Shown here: piece by piece, positions 1-5,222 of the stretch
Numbering within the stretch: position 1 is the first letter of the stretch
How the letters are laid out: each line of letters starts with the position of its first letter
Assembly (NCBI GenBank): GCA_030146605.1
Contig: JASLBO010000357.1
Coordinates: forward strand, 1 to 8,815
DNA from: Sphingomonas sp.
Lineage (GTDB): Bacteria; Pseudomonadota; Alphaproteobacteria; Sphingomonadales; Sphingomonadaceae
DNA length: 8,815 bases
Direction: 5' to 3'
Program-made: the position numbers and the translations under genes
The notes under the pieces: generated by a model
Told to the model about the DNA's origin: nothing
The model's input: the letters and a program-made list of their open reading frames with translations, nothing else
Database searches by the model: none

Positions 1-320
1 TCTATGCGGGCCAGTCGGGGACCGCCGCGTTCGGCCAGTCGAATCAAGTGAATCTGCTGCTTGCGCTGGCGGGGATAGTCACCACTGCGCCGTTGCTGCT
101 GTTCGCCGCCGCGGCGAGACGCCTGCCGCTCGCGACCTTGGGGCTGCTCCAATATATCGCACCCTCGCTTCAGTTCGCCGAGGCGGTTTTGCTGTTCGGC
201 GAGAAGGTGCACACCGTCCATATCATCACCTTCACGCTGATCTGGATCGGCTGCGCGCTGTACGCCTTCGATGCGATCCGCGCGGTGCGCGCGCCCGTCG
301 CTCCGCTGCCGCGCGAATAA
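1..320 (+). CDS. rarD: RarD-like EamA-family permease, C-terminal part (5' end outside window)
   Basis: This is the last 105 codons of a membrane permease of the RarD branch of the EamA (drug/metabolite transporter) superfamily. The reading frame is open from base 3 without a required start, and it ends with TAA at 318-320. The GTG at 48 is an internal valine, not a start. RarD-like landmarks are the stretch around LLLALAGIVTTAPLLLFAAA, then RLPLATLGLLQYIAPSLQF and the GEKV turn, followed by a last membrane helix (HIITFTLIWIGCALYAFDAI) and a short polar, proline-containing tail. At least three hydrophobic helices are visible. The natural substrate of RarD proteins is not firmly known (the name comes from chloramphenicol resistance in a Pseudomonas homologue). 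It is followed by the ArsR operon with a 51-base gap and no visible terminator. Family call is firm; substrate unknown. Confidence 0.88.
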   Translation, partial: YAGQSGTAAFGQSNQVNLLLALAGIVTTAPLLLFAAAARRLPLATLGLLQYIAPSLQFAEAVLLFGEKVHTVHIITFTLIWIGCALYAFDAIRAVRAPVAPLPRE

Positions 321-323
321 TAT

Positions 324-339
324 TAAACTAAATGGTTGA
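324..339. promoter_or_regulatory. Imperfect dyad, candidate ArsR operator site 1
   Basis: The sequence TAAACTAAATGGTTGA is an imperfect inverted repeat (core AACTA, two bases, TGGTT) centred between 331 and 332. It matches site 2 (centred between 371 and 372) at 13 of 16 positions, and the two centres are 40 bases apart. It lies in the only AT-rich stretch of the gap (about 316-341), which also holds a -10-like TATTAA at 321-326. No convincing -35 box is visible. Binding here would cover the likely promoter. Operator function is inferred. Confidence 0.5.
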
Positions 340-361
340 CTAACTCGTGTCGAGCCGGCAA

Positions 362-381
362 GTTCAACCAGATGGTTGAAC
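362..381. promoter_or_regulatory. Perfect 9-bp-arm dyad spanning the ArsR start codon, candidate operator site 2
   Basis: The arms GTTCAACCA (362-370) and TGGTTGAAC (373-381) are exact reverse complements around the two-base centre GA (371-372). The ATG start of the downstream ArsR gene (372-374) lies inside the dyad. ArsR-family dimers bind such palindromes of about 16-20 bp, and this gene is the first of the operon, so negative autoregulation is the simplest reading. A regulator bound here would sit on the start of the coding region and block elongation or initiation. Confidence 0.65.
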
Positions 382-707
382 AACGCCTCGACACGACGTT
401 TCATGCGCTCGCCGATCCCACCCGGCGCGGCATGCTCGCCACGCTCGCGCTCGGCGAGAAATCCATCGGTGAACTCGCCGAACCCTTCGCGATGAGCTTC
501 GCCGGCGCCGCCAAGCACGTGAAGGTGCTGGAGGGCGCCGGGCTCGTCGCGCGGCGCAAGGTCGGCCGCAACCAGCTCTGTCGCCTCAATGCGGCGCCGC
601 TGGCCGAGGCCGACAAATGGCTGCGGCAATGGGAGCAGTTCTGGAACCTGCGGCTCGACCGGCTCGAGGTTCTGCTGGCCACGGATGCAAAGGAGAAAAA
701 CGCATGA
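372..707 (+). CDS. ArsR/SmtB-type winged-helix transcriptional repressor
   Basis: A 111-residue single-domain DNA-binding protein. The opening segment LDTTFHALADPTRRGMLATL is the family hallmark. It is followed by a helix-turn-helix (about residues 32-58: IGELAEPFAMSFAGAAKHVKVLEGAGLV) and a wing with basic residues (ARRKVGRNQLCRL). The metal-binding ELCVCDL motif of classical ArsR is absent and there is one cysteine, so a metal sensor is unlikely. It belongs to the subgroup usually paired with SRPBCC genes. I chose the ATG at 372 because the protein then begins MVEQRLDTTF, as is usual here. The alternative TTG at 336 would add 12 poorly conserved residues and lies inside dyad site 1. No good ribosome binding site precedes 372, so a leaderless or near-leaderless message is possible. 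Its stop overlaps the next start (ATGA at 704-707). Probable autorepressor of this operon; inducer unknown. Confidence 0.88.
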   Translation: MVEQRLDTTFHALADPTRRGMLATLALGEKSIGELAEPFAMSFAGAAKHVKVLEGAGLVARRKVGRNQLCRLNAAPLAEADKWLRQWEQFWNLRLDRLEVLLATDAKEKNA

Positions 708-1075
708 GCTATGTCGATGGCTTCGTGTTGGCCGTGCCCACCGTCAATCGCGAAACCTTCCGCGCGATGGCGCAGCGTATAGCGGAGGTCTTCACCGATC
801 ATGGCGCGCTGCGCGTGGTCGAGAATTGGGGCGACGACGTGCCCTTGGGCGAGCGCACCTGGTTTGCCCGCGCGGTCGATCTGCAGGAGGGCGAAACCGT
901 CTGCTTCTCCTGGATCGAATGGCCGTCGAAAGAAACGCGCGACAAGGGCAACGCGGCGGTCGCCGCCGACCCGCGCGCCAATCAGGGTCCTGAAGAGATC
1001 GGCATCATGGATCCGAAGCGGATGATCTTCGGCGGCTTCGCCACTTTCGTCGATCAGCGGGCAGAGGGACAATGA
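704..1075 (+). CDS. DUF1428 (YbaA-like) family protein
   Basis: A 123-residue cytoplasmic protein of the DUF1428 family, which adopts a dimeric alpha-beta-barrel (ferredoxin-like) fold and has no established function. Recognisable parts are the start MSYVDGFVLAVP, a central acidic turn (ENWGDDVPLGE, about residues 40-50), the FSWIEWPSKETRDKGN block (about 68-83) and the closing MDPKRMIFGGFATF (about 102-115). Length is normal for the family. The start is fixed by a strong ribosome binding site, AAAGGAG at 689-695, eight bases upstream. It overlaps the ArsR stop by 4 bases and its own TGA overlaps the next ATG by 4 bases, indicating translational coupling. DUF1428 genes often travel with VOC and SRPBCC genes under ArsR regulators, as here. 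A dimeric ABM-type barrel could bind a small ligand, but no activity can be read from the sequence. Confidence 0.88.
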   Translation: MSYVDGFVLAVPTVNRETFRAMAQRIAEVFTDHGALRVVENWGDDVPLGERTWFARAVDLQEGETVCFSWIEWPSKETRDKGNAAVAADPRANQGPEEIGIMDPKRMIFGGFATFVDQRAEGQ

Positions 1076-1467
1076 CCAAGGCGACACCCTTCCTGATGTT
1101 CCAGCACGGCAAGGCCGAGGAGGCGCTCGATTTCTACATGGCCGTCTTGCCGGACAGCCGCATCGTGTCGATCGAGCGCTTCGGGCCCGAAGGTCCGGGG
1201 CCGGCGGGCACGGTGTTGCGCGCGCATGTGGAGATCGCCGGCCAGCCGGTGATGGCGCATGACAGTTTCATCACCCATGGCTTCGATTTCACGCCGTCTT
1301 GGTCCTTTTTCGTCGATTGCGCCGACGCGGCCGAGACCGACCGGCTGTTCGCCGCGCTCGGCGAGGCGGGCCAAGTGCTGATGCCGCTCGACAATTACGG
1401 CTGGAGCAGCCGGTTCGGCTGGGTGTCGGACAGGTTCGGCGTCTCGTGGCAGATCAACCTGCAATGA
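1072..1467 (+). CDS. VOC-family protein, PhnB-like (3-demethylubiquinone-9 3-methyltransferase domain type)
   Basis: A 131-residue vicinal-oxygen-chelate protein. The opening PFLMFQHGKAEEALDFYMAVLPDS (about residues 6-29) and the C-terminal DNYGWSSRFGWVSDRFGVSWQI (about 107-128) are typical of the PhnB/3-dmu-9_3-mt group. In databases this group often carries the misleading methyltransferase name. VOC proteins pair two beta-alpha-beta-beta-beta modules to make a metal or ligand pocket. His12, His64 and Glu54 are present, but I cannot assign metal ligands by eye. A short purine-rich AGAGGG (1063-1068) precedes the ATG by 3 bases. Start and stop both overlap neighbours by 4 bases, so it is in the middle of the ArsR operon. 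Likely a ligand-binding or detoxification-type protein; catalytic role unproven. Confidence 0.87.
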   Translation: MTKATPFLMFQHGKAEEALDFYMAVLPDSRIVSIERFGPEGPGPAGTVLRAHVEIAGQPVMAHDSFITHGFDFTPSWSFFVDCADAAETDRLFAALGEAGQVLMPLDNYGWSSRFGWVSDRFGVSWQINLQ

Positions 1468-1907
1468 GCCGCCCGGTTGTCGCGGTTACTCGCGATTTCG
1501 CCGCGCCGGCGACGCGGGTGTTCGACGCGTGGCTCGATCCTGCCGATGCCGGCCGCTTTCTGTTCGCCACCCCCGACGGCGAGATGATTCGCTGCGACAT
1601 CGATCCGCGAGTCGGCGGCGGCTTCACGCTCACCGAGCGCAGGCCCGCCGGCGATGCCGAGCATCGCGGCCGCTATCTCGAAATCGAGCGGCCGCGCCGA
1701 CTCGTCTTCCTCTTCGCCGCGGATCCTGCCGGGGAAGGCGAATGGACCCGTGTGACGATCGAGATCGCCGCCGCGCCCGGCGGCTGCACGCTCACCCGGA
1801 CCCACGAAATGGACCCGCAATGGGCGGCCTATGAGGACCAGACCCGCAAGGGCTGGACGATGATCCTCGAAAGCCTCGCCCGCATATTGGAGAATGGACA
1901 TGGCTGA
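1464..1907 (+). CDS. SRPBCC (AHSA1/START-like) domain protein, first copy
   Basis: A 147-residue protein with one SRPBCC helix-grip domain, the fold that forms a deep hydrophobic cavity for small ligands. The N-terminal strand and helix (RDFAAPATRVFDAWLDPADAGRF), the VGGGFTLTER strand (about residues 50-59), the GRYLEIERPRRLVFLF segment (about 69-84) and the long C-terminal helix (GWTMILESLARILEN) are all in the expected AHSA1-family order. No ribosome binding site is obvious and the ATG overlaps the previous stop (ATGA, 1464-1467), so translation probably depends on coupling. Its stop lies 8 bases inside the next gene. The pairing with an ArsR-type regulator is a common bacterial arrangement. 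The ligand is unknown. Confidence 0.87.
   Translation: MSRPVVAVTRDFAAPATRVFDAWLDPADAGRFLFATPDGEMIRCDIDPRVGGGFTLTERRPAGDAEHRGRYLEIERPRRLVFLFAADPAGEGEWTRVTIEIAAAPGGCTLTRTHEMDPQWAAYEDQTRKGWTMILESLARILENGHG
1889..1892 (+). promoter_or_regulatory. Ribosome binding site that sets the start of the second SRPBCC gene
   Basis: GGAG at 1889-1892 lies 7 bases before the ATG at 1900 but only 1 base before the ATG at 1894. The spacing favours 1900 (protein beginning MADTLTADT) over the longer form beginning MDMADTL. Confidence 0.6.
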
Positions 1908-2442
1908 TACGCTGACTGCCGACACGATCACCCCGCAGATGCTGCGGTTCGAACGCGAGCTCGCCGCGCCGATCGAGACCGTCTGGCAATACATGATCGA
2001 TCCCGAGCTGCGCGCGCGCTGGTTCATGGGCGGCCCGACCGAGCCCCGCGAGGGCGGCAAGCTGGGCATGACCTTCGCGCATGATCGCCTCTCCGACGAG
2101 GATGTGCCGACGCCCGAGCGCTATGCAGCCAATCAGGGCAAGGCCTGGTCCGAGAAGATCATCCGGATCGAGCCCCCGCGCCTGCTCGCTTTCACTTGGG
2201 ACGATGGCGATGCCGGCGAAGTGACGATCGAGCTGGCCCGCATCGGCAACGACCGTACGCGGCTGACGCTCACCCATAGCGGTCTTCGCGGCCCCGACGA
2301 TGCGCGCAATTTCGGCGGCGGCTGGGGCTCGCACCTCGCCGTGCTCGAGCTGCGGCTCGAGGGCAAGCACATCGCCAGCTTCTGGGCGCTGCACGCGCAG
2401 GCCGAGGCCGCCGCGGCCAAGGCATTGGGGCTCAGCGCCTAA
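1900..2442 (+). CDS. SRPBCC (AHSA1-like) domain protein, second copy
   Basis: A 180-residue protein, the last gene of the ArsR operon. After a short polar lead (about residues 1-14) the SRPBCC domain begins with FERELAAPIETVWQYMIDPELRARWF. It continues through EPREGGKLGMTF, the EKIIRIEPPRLLAFTW strand pair (about 85-100) and the GEVTIELARIGNDRTRLTLTHSGL strands (about 106-129), and ends in a long helix (GGGWGSHLAVLELRLEG) plus an alanine-rich helical tail. It differs clearly from the first copy, so it is a paralogue rather than a recent duplication. The start at 1900 overlaps the previous gene by 8 bases and is chosen by the GGAG at 1889-1892. The stop TAA (2440-2442) shares bases with the stop of the convergent thiolase gene, leaving no room for a conventional terminator. 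Ligand and role unknown; co-regulation with the ArsR gene is likely. Confidence 0.88.
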   Translation: MADTLTADTITPQMLRFERELAAPIETVWQYMIDPELRARWFMGGPTEPREGGKLGMTFAHDRLSDEDVPTPERYAANQGKAWSEKIIRIEPPRLLAFTWDDGDAGEVTIELARIGNDRTRLTLTHSGLRGPDDARNFGGGWGSHLAVLELRLEGKHIASFWALHAQAEAAAAKALGLSA

Positions 2443-3632
2443 GGTATCTCGAACAGGCCGGCGGCGCCCATGCCGCCGGCCGTGCACATCGAGACCACAA
2501 CATAGCGCACGCCGCGCTTGCGTCCCTCGATCAGCGCATGGCCGACGAGCCGCGAGCCGGTCATCCCGAACGGATGGCCGATCGCGATGGCGCCGCCATT
2601 GACGTTGAGCTTGTCGGGATCGATCCCGAGCCTGTCGCGGCAATAGAGGCATTGGCTGGCGAACGCCTCGTTGATTTCCCACAGCCCGATATCGTCGACC
2701 GTCAGCCCGGCGCGCGCGAGCAATCGGGGCACTGCGAAGACCGGGCCGATCCCCATCTCGTCGGGTTCGCAGCCTGCGACCTGAAAGCCGCGGTAGATGC
2801 CGAGGATCGGCTTGCCCTCGGTCTCGGCGGTCTTGCGGTCCATCAGGATCTGCGCGGCGGCGCCGTCGGAAAGCTGGCTGGCATTGCCGGCAGTAACGTG
2901 GCGCCCCTCCTGCACGAAGTCGCCGTCCTTCCAGACGGGCTTGAGCGCGGCGAGCGCCTCCACGGTCGTGCCCGGGCGGATGCCCTCATCCTGTGTCACC
3001 GTCACGGTCTCGCTGCCGGTGCGATTGCCCTGCTTGTCGAGCAGCGCCTTTCCGACCGTGATCGGCACGATCTCTTCGGCGAAGGCGCCGCGCGCCAGCC
3101 CCGCAGCGGCACGCTGCTGGCTCGCCGCGGCGAAGGCGTCCTGCGCTTCGCGGCTGACCGCATAGCGCTCGGCGACGATCTCGGCGGTCTCGATCATCGG
3201 GATATAGGCGGCGGGCACCGTATCGATCACCGACTGGTTCACCACCCGCGGCGCGTTCTTCATCGTCAGGCTGATCGATTCCATACCGCCGGCGAGCGCC
3301 ACGTCGATCTCGTCGGTCATGATCGAGCGCGCGGCGAGCGCAATCGCGGTCAGCCCCGAGCCGCATTTGCGGTCGAGGCTGAAGGCGGGGACACTGTGCG
3401 GGATTCCCGCCGCGAGCAACGCGAGCCGCGCCATATTGCCGCCCTGCGTGCCCCATTGGTTGCCCATGCCGTAGAAGACGTCGTCGATCCGCGCCGGATC
3501 GATCCCGGCGCGTTCGATCGCCGCGTTCATCACATGCGCGGCGAGAACCGGCGCCTCGGTATCGTTGAAATAGCCGCGCCCGGCCTTACCGATCCCGGTC
3601 CGCGCGGTGGAAACGATCGCAGCCTCTCGCAT
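2439..3632 (-). CDS. Thiolase family protein (acetyl-CoA C-acyltransferase)
   Basis: A 397-residue thiolase, full length for the family, which catalyses CoA-dependent cleavage of 3-ketoacyl-CoA or the reverse condensation in the cytoplasm. Key residues are visible: nucleophilic Cys90 in DRKCGSGLTAI, the NEAFA motif at 321-325, His353 in NGGAIAIGHPFGMTGSR, and the second catalytic Cys383 in SMCTAGGMGAAGLFE. All four catalytic motifs are intact, so the enzyme should be active. Ahead of Cys90, DRKC replaces the more usual N-x-x-C, a difference seen in some thiolase subgroups. The start ATG (complement of 3630-3632) gives the canonical MREAAIVSTARTGIGK opening; the frame stays open upstream but that extension is low-complexity arginine-rich sequence. 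The ribosome binding site is weak. It lies 68 bp downstream of a crotonase gene on the same strand, suggesting joint action in a beta-oxidation-like pathway. Chain-length preference cannot be inferred. Confidence 0.93.
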   Translation of the reverse strand: MREAAIVSTARTGIGKAGRGYFNDTEAPVLAAHVMNAAIERAGIDPARIDDVFYGMGNQWGTQGGNMARLALLAAGIPHSVPAFSLDRKCGSGLTAIALAARSIMTDEIDVALAGGMESISLTMKNAPRVVNQSVIDTVPAAYIPMIETAEIVAERYAVSREAQDAFAAASQQRAAAGLARGAFAEEIVPITVGKALLDKQGNRTGSETVTVTQDEGIRPGTTVEALAALKPVWKDGDFVQEGRHVTAGNASQLSDGAAAQILMDRKTAETEGKPILGIYRGFQVAGCEPDEMGIGPVFAVPRLLARAGLTVDDIGLWEINEAFASQCLYCRDRLGIDPDKLNVNGGAIAIGHPFGMTGSRLVGHALIEGRKRGVRYVVVSMCTAGGMGAAGLFEIP

Positions 3633-3638
3633 GTCGGG

Positions 3639-3653
3639 ACTCGCTTTTCGAGT
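3639..3653 (-). other. Small hairpin in the leader just before the thiolase start
   Basis: ACTCG (3639-3643) and CGAGT (3649-3653) are complementary around a five-base loop, 6 bases before the thiolase ATG on the minus strand. It overlaps the place where a ribosome binding site should be, and none is clear. A five-base stem is weak, so an effect on translation is only a possibility. The rest of the 68-bp gap (3633-3700) shows no convincing promoter or terminator. Confidence 0.25.
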
Positions 3654-3700
3654 TTCGGGTATGGAGTTCGATCTAGCGATAGCTCGCCCGATTGCAAGGC

Positions 3701-4480
3701 TCAGTCGGCAAAGGCCGGCATGCGCTTCTGCATATTGGCCATCACTGCCTCGATCTGGTTGGGCGAGCGCAACAGCGCGGCTTGTTCGCGGCTCTCCGCG
3801 AGCAGGATGGCGGCGGCGTCGGCCTCCAGATTGGCCAGCCGCTTGGCGGCGCGGATCGCATCGGGATTGCGCCCGGCGATCGCCTGGGCCAGCCGCATCG
3901 CGTCGGCGTGCGGGTCCGGCGCAATCCGCGTCACGAAGCCGAGAGCCTGCGCCTCCTCGGCATCGAATTCGCGCGCGGTATAGGTCAGCTCGCGCAGCAC
4001 GTCGTCGCGCACCGTTCCCCGCCACAGCGCGAACCCGGCCATGTCGGGGACGATGCCCCATTTCAGCTCCATCACCGACAGCCTGGCATCGGGCGCGGCG
4101 ATCCGTACGTCGGCGCCGCTGGCAATCTGCAGCCCGCCGCCAAAGGCCACGCCGTGCACTGCCGCGATCACCGGCACCGGCAAGGTTCGCCAGCCCCAGG
4201 CGACCTGCTGAAAATCATTGGCGAGGCCGTGGCTGCGCGCCGCCAGATCCACGCCCGATCCGGCGCTCGTCATGCTCGCCATGTCGAGCCCCGCGCAAAA
4301 GCCCCCGCCTTCGCCCGAGAGCACCACGGCCCGTAACCCGGGCGTATCTGCCAACTGGGCAATCGCGTCGATCAAGGCCGAGAACATCGCCGGATCGAGG
4401 GCGTTGAGCTTTTCTGGCCGCGCCAGCCGGACGTCGGCGACATGGTTCTCGACGGCGATGGTAATGCGCTGCTCGTTCAT
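3701..4480 (-). CDS. Crotonase-family enzyme (enoyl-CoA hydratase/isomerase, possibly dienoyl-CoA isomerase-like)
   Basis: A 259-residue cytoplasmic crotonase, normal length. The oxyanion-hole segments are present: FCAGLDM (about residues 61-67) and HGVAFGGGLQIA (109-120). Aligned by eye with the FadB hydratase domain, the first catalytic glutamate (in GGGCE) is Gln118 here, and the second is kept as Glu138 (in SVMELKWGIVPD). Asp146 sits 8 residues after Glu138, the same spacing as the Glu196/Asp204 catalytic pair of rat delta3,5-delta2,4-dienoyl-CoA isomerase. This favours an isomerase-like or other non-hydratase reaction, though the call rests on a hand alignment. A good ribosome binding site (AGGAG, complement of 4486-4490) lies 5 bases before the ATG. 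It is 24 bp downstream of the regulator gene and 68 bp upstream of the thiolase, so the three probably form an operon in acyl-CoA metabolism. Confidence 0.9.
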   Translation of the reverse strand: MNEQRITIAVENHVADVRLARPEKLNALDPAMFSALIDAIAQLADTPGLRAVVLSGEGGGFCAGLDMASMTSAGSGVDLAARSHGLANDFQQVAWGWRTLPVPVIAAVHGVAFGGGLQIASGADVRIAAPDARLSVMELKWGIVPDMAGFALWRGTVRDDVLRELTYTAREFDAEEAQALGFVTRIAPDPHADAMRLAQAIAGRNPDAIRAAKRLANLEADAAAILLAESREQAALLRSPNQIEAVMANMQKRMPAFAD

Positions 4481-4504
4481 CTCGGCTCCTCTTCTGGGCG
4501 CAGG

Positions 4505-5161
4505 CTACGCCAATCCCGCGCTTCGGTCAGCCCGGTCGGTCAGCCGGTATCCGCGTCCTTTATCGGTGACCAGCATCGGTACCGCGAAGCCGCGGTCGAG
4601 CTTGGCGCGAAGCCGCGAGACATGGACCTCGACAACGTTGGTGCCGGGATCGAAGTGGAGTCCCCAAACGGCGGCGAGCAACTCCGCGCGGCCGACACAA
4701 CGCCCTGCCGAGCGGGCAAGGTGCAACAGCAGGCCATATTCACGCGGCAGCAGCGGTACCGCCTGGCCCGCACGCTCCACGTATCGCTCGACCGTGTCGA
4801 TGCGCAGTTCACCCAGCGCGACAGTCCGTGCCCGGCAGCGCAGCCGCGCGGCCAGCCTCGCCGCAATCTCGCCTGCGGAGGCGGGAAGCGCCACTGCGTC
4901 GTCGGCGCCGGCGTCGAGCGCGCCCGCTACACTCGCGCCGCAGTCGCGGGCCAGTATTAGCATCAGTGCTCCGTGCCAGCCCTGCGCACGCACCCACGCC
5001 ACGCACGCAGCCGGATCGCGACCTTCGAGCCCGACGATTGCTGCCTGCGCCCCGCTGTCAGCCAAAGCGGCCGAGGCGACCGGGACGATCGCAAGCCCCC
5101 GCGCGTCGGCGGCCTGCCTGAGTCTTGGGATGTGGAGCGCGCATGCGACGAGTCCGGCCAC
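4505..5161 (-). CDS. OmpR-type winged-helix transcriptional regulator with a degenerate receiver domain
   Basis: A 218-residue protein with the layout of an OmpR/PhoB response regulator. Residues about 113-207 form a clear winged-helix effector domain: a strand VALGELRIDTVERYVERAGQ, LLPREYGLLLHLARSAGRCVGRAELLAAVW, then the recognition region NVVEVHVSRLRAKLD and the wing VTDKGRGYRL. Residues 1-108 have the length and the GADDAV turn of a receiver but lack its chemistry. The N-terminal acidic pair is absent (GLVACALH), the phospho-acceptor aspartate position reads AAIVGLEG, and the conserved lysine (KPF) is replaced in ALPAS. Phosphorylation is therefore unlikely and no histidine kinase is nearby. 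The start is GTG at 5161; an in-frame TAG only 12 bases upstream rules out a longer protein. It lies 24 bp before the crotonase gene, so it may regulate the crotonase-thiolase pair. Confidence 0.87.
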   Translation of the reverse strand: MAGLVACALHIPRLRQAADARGLAIVPVASAALADSGAQAAIVGLEGRDPAACVAWVRAQGWHGALMLILARDCGASVAGALDAGADDAVALPASAGEIAARLAARLRCRARTVALGELRIDTVERYVERAGQAVPLLPREYGLLLHLARSAGRCVGRAELLAAVWGLHFDPGTNVVEVHVSRLRAKLDRGFAVPMLVTDKGRGYRLTDRADRSAGLA

Positions 5162-5205
5162 CGGGCGAGCCTAGCGCGCATTTGCTCCGCATCGGACTAA
5201 TACAT

Positions 5206-5222
5206 CTCCGTTACGGAGTAAC
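5206..5222. promoter_or_regulatory. Overlapping dyads upstream of the regulator gene
   Basis: CTCCGT (5206-5211) and ACGGAG (5213-5218) form a six-base-arm dyad. It overlaps a second one, GTTAC (5210-5214) and GTAAC (5218-5222). They cover the stop codon of the cupin-like gene (complement of 5211-5213) and lie about 45-60 bases before the GTG of the winged-helix regulator. They could be an operator for autoregulation or a weak processing hairpin between the two gene groups. No U-tract follows on the minus strand, so it is not a standard terminator. Confidence 0.35.

Noticed and set aside
336..371. Upstream TTG start for the ArsR gene
   Set aside because: It would add 12 residues unlike the family's N-terminus, and it lies inside the first dyad without a ribosome binding site.
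401..1087. A 228-codon minus-strand frame opposite the ArsR and DUF1428 genes
   Set aside because: The plus-strand genes have recognised families, a clear ribosome binding site and chained overlaps; the antisense product shows no family features.
1464..2442. Recent tandem duplication of the two SRPBCC genes
   Set aside because: The proteins differ in length and in most residues outside the fold signature, so they are old paralogues.
2538..3983. A 481-codon open frame on the plus strand
   Set aside because: It lies antisense to the thiolase, whose four catalytic motifs are intact, and its composition is that of a shadow frame.
3633..4061. N-terminal extension of the thiolase by the open upstream frame
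   Set aside because: The extension is arginine-rich low-quality sequence overlapping the crotonase gene, while the ATG at 3632 gives the exact canonical thiolase start.
5206..5218. Intrinsic terminator for the three-gene cluster
   Set aside because: The stem is only six bases with a one-base centre and no T-run follows on the minus strand.
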